Source: UBA4660 sp034408895 (GTDB lineage Bacteria; Bacteroidota; Bacteroidia; Flavobacteriales_D; Sanyastnellaceae). Taken from it: 23,940 nt of DNA. Positions 17,359 through 23,940 of the stretch are shown here, piece by piece. Under the pieces are notes generated by a model, which had not been told where the DNA came from, did not search any database, and saw only the letters and a list, made by a program, of their open reading frames with translations. The position numbers were made by a program, and so were the translations under genes. The first letter of the stretch is position 1, and every line of letters begins with the position of its first letter. Where the stretch lies: the NCBI GenBank assembly GCA_034408895.1, contig JAWXCI010000060.1:1-23940 (forward strand). The letters run 5' to 3'.

Positions 17359-18090
17359 CTACTTTGCAATTACCAGCTTTCTTGTCCCGAAAATTTTTCC
17401 ATTTGCTTCGAGCGCATAGAAGTAAACACCGGAGTCGAAGTCAGCGGCATTGATAAGCACCAACCCGCTTTTATTTTGGAGATTTATGGTCTTTACTTTT
17501 TCGCCAACGAGGTTGTAGATATGCACATGTGCGGTCGTTGTTGTAGTGGTAAAACTATAATCAAATGAGGCTATGCCTTTTACCGGATTCGGGTTCACAG
17601 AACCGAGCATTCCATCAAGAGCAATCTCGTTTTCATGAAGTCCGGTCGTGCTCACGTTATAGCTAATGTCATGGCAAGTTTCAATTGTTGGATCGTTGTC
17701 ATCATAGAAACAATAGCGAATGATTTCAACACCGGCATTGCCTTGGTGCTCGTAGTCGCTGCGGAAGGTTGTGTCCACTTCTTCGGGATCCATCTCTACA
17801 ATGAAATTCACGTTGTTGGGTGATTCAACCGTACCCCAGTTGAAACACACACCCGCCCAGCAGAAACGTTCCTGCGAATTGTTTACCAGTTGCAGGATTT
17901 CGCGATACACGCGCACATTTAGTACTTCAGAACTTCCGTTGATAACATCCCAATGTGCTTCAAGCGTTACGTCATCCGGATTTTCGAGCGTACCGTAAAC
18001 CACCTCTGCCGGTTCATCAAGTTGGATACTTTGTGCGCTTACGAAAAGTGTTGACGCAATAAGGTTGAGTGCTATTAAAATTTTTTTCAT
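17359..18090 (-). CDS. Secreted protein with T9SS type A C-terminal sorting domain
   Basis: A 243-residue exported protein. The N-terminal signal peptide (MKKILIALNLIASTLFVSA, cleavage before Gln20) is followed by a beta-rich domain of about 125 residues containing the paired-Cys motif FCWAGVCFNWG and later IRYCFYDD. The last 78 residues (from NPNPVKGIASFDYSF) are a Por_Secre_tail-type sorting domain with the usual order: NPNP, VHIYNLVGEKV, then SGVYFYALEANGK and RKLVIAK. The tail directs export through SprA and surface attachment. I recall small cargo proteins with FCWxxVC in this phylum, but their role is unknown to me. It is divergent from the thioredoxin-domain cargo gene at 18314 and ends in a strong terminator. 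Confidence 0.85.
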   Translation of the reverse strand: MKKILIALNLIASTLFVSAQSIQLDEPAEVVYGTLENPDDVTLEAHWDVINGSSEVLNVRVYREILQLVNNSQERFCWAGVCFNWGTVESPNNVNFIVEMDPEEVDTTFRSDYEHQGNAGVEIIRYCFYDDNDPTIETCHDISYNVSTTGLHENEIALDGMLGSVNPNPVKGIASFDYSFTTTTTTAHVHIYNLVGEKVKTINLQNKSGLVLINAADFDSGVYFYALEANGKIFGTRKLVIAK

Positions 18091-18313
18091 TTCCTTTGGA
18101 TTTTCGAGAGTAAAGGTACTAGGTTCAAGAAGGTGCAGTCACCGGAAATGACTGAACTTTGGGATTCTATTTGAAGACGCGCATACCTCGTTAATGGCAT
18201 CACTAATTTTTAGCTTTACTATTTGCATGTGAATTGGGTCAGTCTTTCCGCTCATGGCAACGCCTACATTAGCGCCTCCAAATCGAAACACAAACAATAA
18301 ATTTAAATTTATC

Positions 18314-19771
18314 ATGAAGAAAATTTTACTTGCTATGGCTGTTGTTTTTGCAGCCTTCACTACCAATGCGCAGCTCCCTAACGGCAGCATTGCGCCTGAT
18401 TTTACTGGCACAGACATTAACGGAGTTGAATGGAATCTTTACGACCTGCTCGACCAGGGCTACCGCGTTGTAATTGATTTTTCTGCCACATGGTGCGGCC
18501 CTTGCTGGAGCTACCATACCAGCGGAGCGCTCGAAGGATTGTATGAAGAATACGGACCTGATGGGACCAACGAAGTGATGGTGTTTTTCCTTGAAGGTGA
18601 TGATGCGACTACCGCTGATGATCTTGCAGGAACTGGCGGCAATACTCAGGGTGACTGGATTGAAGGAACTTCATATCCTATCATTGATAATGCGCAGGAC
18701 ATTTTTAATTTGTATCAGTGTGGTTACTATCCAACCATTTATACCGTGTGCCCTAGCCGAATTGTAACAGAGACCAGTCAGATAAGCACTGCTGATCACT
18801 ATGCATTCATCCAACAAAATGCCTGCTCGCCTGCTACCGAAAGCAATGACCCATCTTTGGTTTCTTACGCTGGTGTTCATGCAACTTGCAGCGCAGTTGA
18901 TGTACTGGTGAACCTTCAGAACTTCGGACTTGACAATCTCACTGCATGCACTATTGCAGTAACAGGCGGTGACAACAACATTTCATTTAACTGGATGGGC
19001 AACCTCGACACTTATGAAATGACTGAAGTGAATGTTGGAAGCGTAAACATCAGCAGCGATGCAACACTTACGGTGTCAATTACATCATCCAATGATACCG
19101 AAGACAATGATGAAGTTATGGCCGACATTTCTATGGCTGAAGAAGGAACCACTCACATCCATATTGACTTCAAAACAGACAACTGGCCTGCTGAAACTGA
19201 CTGGCAACTGCTGGATGATGATGGCAATGTTGTGGAATCAGAAAGCTATGGCAACAGCGACAATACTGAAGAATTCTCTTATGATTTCTGGGTGGCTCAA
19301 GGTTGTTATTCCTTCCGTATCACTGACGAGTTTGGTGACGGGTTGAATGCTTCTTACTGGGGTGATTATGAAGATGGCTACTGTCATGTTTACTCAGTGG
19401 ATGAAGGCGGCAACATTGTAGCCGAAATTTATGACTATGATGGGTCTTACTGGTATGCTGATGAATCGGCCGCTGCCAACGCCTCACAGGTTGTAGGAAT
19501 TTCAGAAAACGAAATGGCGGAAGTACTCAATGCATATCCAAACCCTACTTCTGATGTTATCACTTTCAATTATAATATCAAGGAAGCGGGCAATGTTTCT
19601 TTCGAAGTAATTGATATGGTTGGCGCAAAAGTTTTGGTGCAGAACATCGGTTCAAAAGCAATGGGTAACCACACCACTGCACTGAACCTTGACCACCTTG
19701 CATCCGGTGTTTACATGGTGAACATCAATACAGGTGGAAGCGTTTCTACGCTTCGTGTGAACGTTCAATAA
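18314..19771 (+). CDS. Secreted thioredoxin-domain protein with T9SS sorting tail
   Basis: A 485-residue T9SS cargo protein. The ATG at 18314 gives a textbook signal peptide (MKKILLAMAVVFAAFTTNA, cleavage before Gln20); an in-frame ATG 60 bases upstream would bury it. A TlpA/AhpC-like thioredoxin domain (about 21-175) carries FSATWCGPCW with Cys61 and Cys64 and a cis-Pro candidate at YYP140T. A beta-sandwich-like part with LQNFGLDNLTACTI follows, then a cysteine-poor module with DWQLLDDDGNVV and CYSFRITDEFGDGLNASYW, a pattern common in Bacteroidota surface proteins. The last 80 or so residues (LNAYPNPTSDVITFNYNI ... LASGVYMVNI) are the type A sorting domain. The protein would be an outer-surface disulfide or redox protein; the substrate is unknown. 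Confidence 0.9.
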   Translation: MKKILLAMAVVFAAFTTNAQLPNGSIAPDFTGTDINGVEWNLYDLLDQGYRVVIDFSATWCGPCWSYHTSGALEGLYEEYGPDGTNEVMVFFLEGDDATTADDLAGTGGNTQGDWIEGTSYPIIDNAQDIFNLYQCGYYPTIYTVCPSRIVTETSQISTADHYAFIQQNACSPATESNDPSLVSYAGVHATCSAVDVLVNLQNFGLDNLTACTIAVTGGDNNISFNWMGNLDTYEMTEVNVGSVNISSDATLTVSITSSNDTEDNDEVMADISMAEEGTTHIHIDFKTDNWPAETDWQLLDDDGNVVESESYGNSDNTEEFSYDFWVAQGCYSFRITDEFGDGLNASYWGDYEDGYCHVYSVDEGGNIVAEIYDYDGSYWYADESAAANASQVVGISENEMAEVLNAYPNPTSDVITFNYNIKEAGNVSFEVIDMVGAKVLVQNIGSKAMGNHTTALNLDHLASGVYMVNINTGGSVSTLRVNVQ

Positions 19772-19803
19772 GCATACAAGAAATTTCCGAAAGCAATAAA
19801 ACA

Positions 19804-19850
19804 AAATCGGGGTCGCACGGATGAAAACGAGTGGCCCCGATTTTTTTTTC
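19804..19850 (+). terminator. Rho-independent terminator after the thioredoxin-domain cargo gene
   Basis: AATCGGGG (19805-19812) pairs with CCCCGATT (19835-19842), extended inside by CAC/GTG with a bulge, and is followed by a run of T residues to 19849. It lies about 33 bases past the stop codon at 19771. Confidence 0.85.
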
Positions 19851-19964
19851 GCCCCCCAACTCTCATGGTATGAAGGTTGCCAACGGCCACCACGAATTCT
19901 TTCGCAACAAGGTGAAAGCCGCAATCAAAACTTCAACACTGTAATCATTCAATTTTTATCACCA

Positions 19965-20456
19965 ATGAAAAGATATTTTTTATTTCTCGTTATTGCATTT
20001 TCAACTCTTGCGGCATCTGCCCAAGCCAGCGCCCTCCCTTCCGTGCAATTGAAAGACCTTGAAGGAAATACAGTGGACACCAAAACTCTTTCGAACGATG
20101 GCAACCCAATCGTCATTTGTTTTTGGGCCACATGGTGCAGCCCTTGCAAACGGGAGTTGAATGCTTACGCTGACCTCTATGCGGATTGGCAGAAGGAGAC
20201 CGGTGTAAAAATCATTGCAGTTTCAGTGGACGACCAGCGCACAGTGGCGCAGGTGACACCTTACGTCAACAGTGTTTCATGGGAATATGAAATCCTGCTC
20301 GATGTCAACAAACAATTCCAGCAGGCATTGGGTGTGGTTAATGTTCCACACACTTTTCTTCTCGATGGCAATGGCAACATCATCTGGCAACACAACAACT
20401 ACCAGCCGGGTGACGAAGAAGAACTGCACAAGGAATTGCTGAAATTGAAATCATAG
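19965..20456 (+). CDS. TlpA-like periplasmic thioredoxin
   Basis: A 163-residue exported thioredoxin-fold protein. The ATG at 19965 starts a signal peptide (MKRYFLFLVIAFSTLAASA, cleavage before Gln20); the open frame extends upstream across the previous terminator and is not coding there. The thioredoxin domain has the active site FWATWCSPCKREL (Cys58, Cys61) and cis-Pro128 in VVNVPHTFLLDGNGNI. TlpA-type proteins reduce or exchange disulfides outside the cytoplasm, for example in cytochrome or envelope protein maturation. It is followed after 26 bp by a strong hairpin terminator and then the DUF6029-type gene. With no T9SS tail it would stay in the periplasm. Confidence 0.9.
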   Translation: MKRYFLFLVIAFSTLAASAQASALPSVQLKDLEGNTVDTKTLSNDGNPIVICFWATWCSPCKRELNAYADLYADWQKETGVKIIAVSVDDQRTVAQVTPYVNSVSWEYEILLDVNKQFQQALGVVNVPHTFLLDGNGNIIWQHNNYQPGDEEELHKELLKLKS

Positions 20457-20482
20457 ACTTTTAGAAAAATGGAACAACCATG

Positions 20483-20518
20483 AAAGAAGGCCGGAGTAAT
20501 TTCCGGCCTTCTTTTTTT
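20483..20518 (+). terminator. Strong terminator between the TlpA-like and DUF6029-type genes
   Basis: A perfect 13-bp stem (AAAGAAGGCCGGA / TCCGGCCTTCTTT) with a 6-base loop, merging into a T run. It begins 26 bases after the TlpA-like stop and ends about 15 bases before the next start codon, leaving no room for a promoter in between. Together these suggest partial readthrough or attenuation. Confidence 0.9.
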
Positions 20519-20533
20519 ATTCCCTTCGTTCAA

Positions 20534-22210
20534 ATGAAAGTGATGAAAGTGTGTGCAGCGGTGTTATGGGTGTTGGCGGTTTTCAACGCATCATCCCAAA
20601 ACAGTACACCGGTGCAGGGGCAGTTGCACGGAAATTTTCAGGTGTTGTGGCAACAGTACAATGCCGATTCAATTATCGGTGCAGAGGTGCCTGCTGAAAA
20701 AACCGGCATGAATGCGTTCGGAAGTTTTGCCTACACCTATGGAAATTTTTCCGCGGGTATCCGGTTCGAATCTTACCTCAATGCGATAATGGGTTTCCCT
20801 GGAAGGTTCAGGGGAACCGGAATAGGATCGCGATGGGCGCAATACAAAAATGATTTGCTGGAAATCACAGTGGGGAATATCTATGAACAGTTTGGAAGCG
20901 GGATGACATTGCGCTCCTATTGGGAACCCAACCTGGGAATTGACAATGCACTGGATGGCATTCGTGTGATTGTGACTCCGGATACCGGCATCACGCTCAA
21001 AGGAATCTACGCACACCAGCGTTTTGATTTCGACAGCCGCCTTATTAATGGCCTCGGCCTGGTGCGCGGGGCAGATGCAGAAATTTTCCTCAACGACCTT
21101 GTCCCATCGCTTCGCCCGAACAAAACGAAGATTACTGTGGGTGGAAGTTTCGTTAGTAAGTTTCAGGAGGGTGAAACCATTGATAAGGACACGCTCGTTC
21201 TGAAACTTCCAAACAACGTGGCCTCTTATGCGGGAAGAATTGCAATCATAAGCGGGCCGGTTAGTTTTTCCGGTGAGTATGTGAAGAAGATTAACGACCC
21301 GAATGCGGACAACAAATTCATCTACAAAGAAGGAAGCGGACTGCTGTTGAACATCGGTTACAGCGTGAAGGGTTTTGGCATCACTCTGCAATCAAAGTTT
21401 ATTGATAACATGGCGTTTCGTTCCGACCGCGACCAGCTGCTGTTCGATGTGCCCATTAATTACATTCCTTCCATCACCAAACAACACACTTACAATCTTG
21501 CCTCAACACTTTATCCTTATGCCACGGTGTTGAATGGTGAATCAGGAAATTCATTGAACGCATTCTACACCGTCAAAAAGGAAACCTTACTGGGGGGCAA
21601 ATACGGGATGAATCTTGCCCTGAATTACGCTGCGGTGAACAACATTGACACAACGGGACTTGCCGGCAACGACCAGGTGGTGTATGGTTATGAAACCAAT
21701 TCATTCGCGTTCGGGAAAGAAAAATTTGTTCGTGACTTCAATGTGGAGCTCAAGAAAAAGTTCTCGAAGAACGTCACGCTTCTTTATACCTATTATTATA
21801 TGGAGTTCAATACCCTTGTGACACCCGTTACGGTGGACTTCAAGGGAATTGTTTTTGCCGACATCCACGTATTGGAAGCGCAGGTGAAGCTCAATAAAAA
21901 AATGGCCATACGAGCAGAAGCACAGGCACTGTTTACCGAACAGGACAAGAAGGACTGGGGCACTGCTCTTTTTGAATTGAGTGTTTCACCCCACTGGACC
22001 TTCAGTATTCTGGATCAATACAATTACGGAAACGACAATGCAAAGGCGCGCGTGCATTACCTCTTCGGCACTGTTGGTTATGTGAAAGGAGGAAGCCGCG
22101 TGGCTATCGGGTACGGAAAACGAAGGGAAGGAATTTTCTGCATCGGTGGAGTGTGCCGCGCGGTGCCTGCATCCAACGGACTTGAGTTGAACATCACCAG
22201 CACATTTTAA
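20534..22210 (+). CDS. DUF6029-type outer-membrane protein
   Basis: A 558-residue exported protein rich in alternating beta strands, consistent with an outer-membrane barrel. The ATG at 20534 (or 20543) leads into a signal peptide (VCAAVLWVLAVFNASSQ). The frame is open to 20480, but that part lies inside the terminator hairpin. A conserved-looking block, VGNIYEQFGSGMTLRSYWEP then LGIDNALDGIRV (about 113-146), matches what I recall of DUF6029 proteins. Strand-like segments such as FSAGIRFESYLN and GFGITLQSKFIDN repeat through the body, and the C-terminus ends in Phe (LELNITSTF), typical for outer-membrane proteins. Eight bases separate it from the Omp28-like lipoprotein, so the two are very likely co-transcribed. 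Function unknown; the placement among thioredoxin-fold genes suggests an envelope role. Confidence 0.75.
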   Translation: MKVMKVCAAVLWVLAVFNASSQNSTPVQGQLHGNFQVLWQQYNADSIIGAEVPAEKTGMNAFGSFAYTYGNFSAGIRFESYLNAIMGFPGRFRGTGIGSRWAQYKNDLLEITVGNIYEQFGSGMTLRSYWEPNLGIDNALDGIRVIVTPDTGITLKGIYAHQRFDFDSRLINGLGLVRGADAEIFLNDLVPSLRPNKTKITVGGSFVSKFQEGETIDKDTLVLKLPNNVASYAGRIAIISGPVSFSGEYVKKINDPNADNKFIYKEGSGLLLNIGYSVKGFGITLQSKFIDNMAFRSDRDQLLFDVPINYIPSITKQHTYNLASTLYPYATVLNGESGNSLNAFYTVKKETLLGGKYGMNLALNYAAVNNIDTTGLAGNDQVVYGYETNSFAFGKEKFVRDFNVELKKKFSKNVTLLYTYYYMEFNTLVTPVTVDFKGIVFADIHVLEAQVKLNKKMAIRAEAQALFTEQDKKDWGTALFELSVSPHWTFSILDQYNYGNDNAKARVHYLFGTVGYVKGGSRVAIGYGKRREGIFCIGGVCRAVPASNGLELNITSTF

Positions 22211-22218
22211 AATTCATC

Positions 22219-23076
22219 ATGAAGAAGATATTTCTTTTGACAATAGTGTTAGTAGTTTTTTTCACTTCATGCGATGTGATTGATGAACCGATTTGTCCTC
22301 CCCTGGGCGTTGGTTTCCGCGAAGACCTTTATGGCCCGCCACCGGAGTTTGATCCACAGGCTACGGTACTCACTAATGTGTTGCTCGAAGATTTCACAGG
22401 GCAGCAATGCGGCAATTGTCCTCCTGCAAATATTTTAGCCCGTGATCTTGATACACTATTCGGTGAGCGGTTGAGCATTGTGACCATTCACGCAGGAAGT
22501 CTTGCCGCAACAGGGCCCGATTACCCAAACGACTACACCACACCTGAAGGAGATTTTTATTGGAGCCAGCTTGCTTTCCAGGCTTACCCGGAAGGAAGGA
22601 TTAACCGCAAGGGAGGGCCGTCCAATTTCTTTACAACGCCTGCGTGGGAAGATGAAATAACTGAAAGTCTTGCAGTTCCCGGAGTGCTCGATTTGCAGTT
22701 GGCCGCTGAATATGTTGCAGAAAACCAGCACCTCAATGTGCATGTGTATTCACGTTTCACTGAAGCAATGCCTGATGCATTTCGTTTGGTGGTGCTGGTT
22801 ATAGAATCAAAAATTGTTGATCATCAATTGTGGTATGGTCACATACCACCTGAAGTTCCGGACTATGTGCACTATCACATGTTGCGCGGTTCCGTAACGG
22901 GGGCTAGTGGAGAAATCGTTTTCACAAATCCGGATGCTGATGCCACATTGGTTTCGAGTTATAGCATGGATTGGAATGCAGCATGGATCGCTGAGAATTG
23001 TGCAGTGGTCGCTTTTATATTTAATGAATCCACCGGTGCGATAGTTACTTGTACTGATTTAGAATTGGGAGAATAG
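22219..23076 (+). CDS. Omp28-related lipoprotein with thioredoxin-like CxxC
   Basis: A 285-residue lipoprotein: signal peptide with lipobox-like FTSC (Cys18), then a short linker and a thioredoxin-like domain. The motif LLEDFTGQQCGNCPPAN (Cys64, Cys67) followed by LSIVTIHAG and a cis-Pro candidate in QAYPEGRINRKG is characteristic of Omp28-related outer-membrane proteins of Bacteroidota, first described as porphyromonad surface antigens. The C-terminal half is beta-rich (LNVHVYSRF, FRLVVLVIESKIVDHQ) and has no T9SS sorting tail. It starts 8 bases after the DUF6029-type gene and ends 3 bases before the barrel gene, so it sits in the middle of an operon. Confidence 0.85.
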   Translation: MKKIFLLTIVLVVFFTSCDVIDEPICPPLGVGFREDLYGPPPEFDPQATVLTNVLLEDFTGQQCGNCPPANILARDLDTLFGERLSIVTIHAGSLAATGPDYPNDYTTPEGDFYWSQLAFQAYPEGRINRKGGPSNFFTTPAWEDEITESLAVPGVLDLQLAAEYVAENQHLNVHVYSRFTEAMPDAFRLVVLVIESKIVDHQLWYGHIPPEVPDYVHYHMLRGSVTGASGEIVFTNPDADATLVSSYSMDWNAAWIAENCAVVAFIFNESTGAIVTCTDLELGE

Positions 23077-23079
23077 CTC

Positions 23080-23748
23080 ATGGTTTATAGTTCATGGTTC
23101 CTGCCTGTGCGGCAGGCAGGTATATGGTTCGGGAAAGTGATTGTTGCAGCGCTGGCGTTTTGCAACAGCAACATTCTTTTTTCCCAATCCGAGTTTACGG
23201 GTGGGTTGATGGCCGGGCCGGTTACTTCTCAAATTAGTGGTGATGGATTGGGTGGCTGGGATAAGTTCGGCTTTGCTGCCGGGGCTTGGGTGAACATGAG
23301 TTTCTCAAAAAAAACCGGCATCACCATGGCTATGCAATTCATAAACAAGGGTTCTAAAAAACCGGCTGACCCCAACAACTTTGACTACAGCACTTTCCGG
23401 TACAACCTCAACTACATTGATGTACCGCTGATGTTTACATGGAAAAATGTGAGTATCAAAAAAACGCATTTGCAGATAAACCTTGGTATATATGCAGGTG
23501 TGTTGGTGAAACAGAACCAGCAGTTTGATGGTGGCCAGAGTTCTATTAACCCTCCTTTTGAAAGCACTGATATTGGTGCCACCGGTGGTGCGGCTTTCTG
23601 GTTCAGTGATAAAACCGCCATCGAATTTCGCACTGCAACTTCCATAATTCCTACCAGGCCTTCGCCAAATCCCACCAATGCGTGGAGTTATTACGAGCAG
23701 GGTAATTACAACCAGGTGTTGCAGTTGATGTTCTGGCTGCGGTTTTAG
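23080..23748 (+). CDS. Small outer-membrane beta-barrel protein (PorT-like family)
   Basis: A 222-residue protein with an N-terminal export signal (about 15-36, ending NILFSQ) and a short barrel with strands such as FGFAAGAWVNMSF, TGITMAMQFINKG, LNYIDVPLMFTWK and TAIEFRTATSII; it ends in LQLMFWLRF with a C-terminal Phe. The LNYIDVPLM segment is common in the outer-membrane beta-barrel family that includes PorT. The first 14 or so residues (MVYSSWFLPVRQAG) are encoded by a palindromic repeat sequence, and no other in-frame ATG precedes the signal peptide, so the ATG at 23080 is the only good start. It lies 3 bases after the Omp28-like stop. Confidence 0.8.
   Translation: MVYSSWFLPVRQAGIWFGKVIVAALAFCNSNILFSQSEFTGGLMAGPVTSQISGDGLGGWDKFGFAAGAWVNMSFSKKTGITMAMQFINKGSKKPADPNNFDYSTFRYNLNYIDVPLMFTWKNVSIKKTHLQINLGIYAGVLVKQNQQFDGGQSSINPPFESTDIGATGGAAFWFSDKTAIEFRTATSIIPTRPSPNPTNAWSYYEQGNYNQVLQLMFWLRF
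23100..23120. repeat. Palindromic repeat inside the barrel gene start
   Basis: CCTGCCTG and CAGGCAGG form a perfect 8-bp stem around a 5-base loop. The flanks repeat short ATGGTT/CATGGTT words. I recall CCTGCC...GGCAGG elements of this kind dispersed between genes in Bacteroidota. Here the element is translated as part of the N-terminus of the barrel protein. Confidence 0.7.
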
Positions 23749-23760
23749 TTTTTCTTTTTC

Positions 23761-23940
23761 ATCAACCCAAAATAAAACGGAGGGGGTGGGTTGTGGTGAA
23801 GGGACGCCATGGACTTGGCTATCGGGTATGGGGAATTTTTCTTCTACATCAAACCAAAATAAAACGCTAGGGGTGGGTTGTGGTGAAGGGACGCCATGGA
23901 CTTGGCTATCGGGTATGGGGAATTTTTCTTCTTCATCAAA
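23761..23940. repeat. 87-bp tandem repeat, two copies and the start of a third
   Basis: Copies begin at 23761, 23848 and 23935 (all starting ATCAA); the third is cut by the window edge. The two full copies differ at about five positions, near CGGAGG/CGCTAG, CTACATC/CTTCATC and AACCC/AAACC. The period is exactly 29 codons, so frames stay in phase: one frame on each strand is open across both copies. There is no start codon, export signal or recognised motif. The unit contains GCTATCGGGTA and a G-rich segment. It begins about 12 bases after the barrel stop. Confidence 0.9.

Noticed and set aside
23761..23940. Repeat array considered as a CRISPR
   Set aside because: The 87-bp units are similar along their whole length, with no unique spacers between short repeats and no cas genes in the window.

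Overview
The window comes from a member of the Bacteroidota. Four independent signs agree: the partial 16S rRNA, a full-length SprA (the outer-membrane translocon of the type IX secretion system, T9SS), proteins with T9SS C-terminal sorting domains, and promoter-like TTG-N19-TAnnTTTG elements. I cannot place it below phylum with confidence. A free-living, Flavobacteriales-like or related lineage is plausible.

Layout. 1-1003: the 5' two thirds of a 16S rRNA gene on the minus strand, running off the left edge, with a leader and two candidate promoters upstream. 1309-2070: a 23S rRNA 2'-O-methyltransferase (RlmB/TrmH type), minus. 2162-5263: a large secreted BNR/sortilin-like repeat protein, plus. 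5267-5656: a sparse region with a possible small orphan gene or gene fragment. 5657-6214: a small lipoprotein gene (minus) split by an in-frame TAG; the frame stays open for 53 further codons. 6317-6345: terminator of sprA. 6368-14444: sprA and ruvA, minus, 13 bp apart. 14613-14984: a small exported protein (plus) resembling the last domain of GldM, a T9SS motor component. 14991-17255: malic enzyme maeB, minus. 17359-18090 and 18314-19771: divergently transcribed T9SS cargo proteins, the second with a thioredoxin domain. 19965-23748: a plus-strand run of a TlpA-like thioredoxin, a DUF6029-type outer-membrane protein, an Omp28-like lipoprotein with a CxxC motif, and a small outer-membrane beta-barrel. 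23761-23940: an 87-bp tandem repeat that continues past the right edge.

Functionally the window mixes housekeeping (rRNA, RlmB, RuvA, malic enzyme) with the cell envelope: the T9SS translocon, two proteins it would export, and a group of thioredoxin-fold envelope proteins. I found no phage, transposase, CRISPR or defence genes. The points most worth a second look are the stand-alone GldM-C-like protein beside maeB-ruvA-sprA, the amber-interrupted lipoprotein gene, the three envelope thioredoxin-fold proteins near sprA, the terminator tight against the DUF6029 start, and the palindromic or tandem repeats that touch genes.
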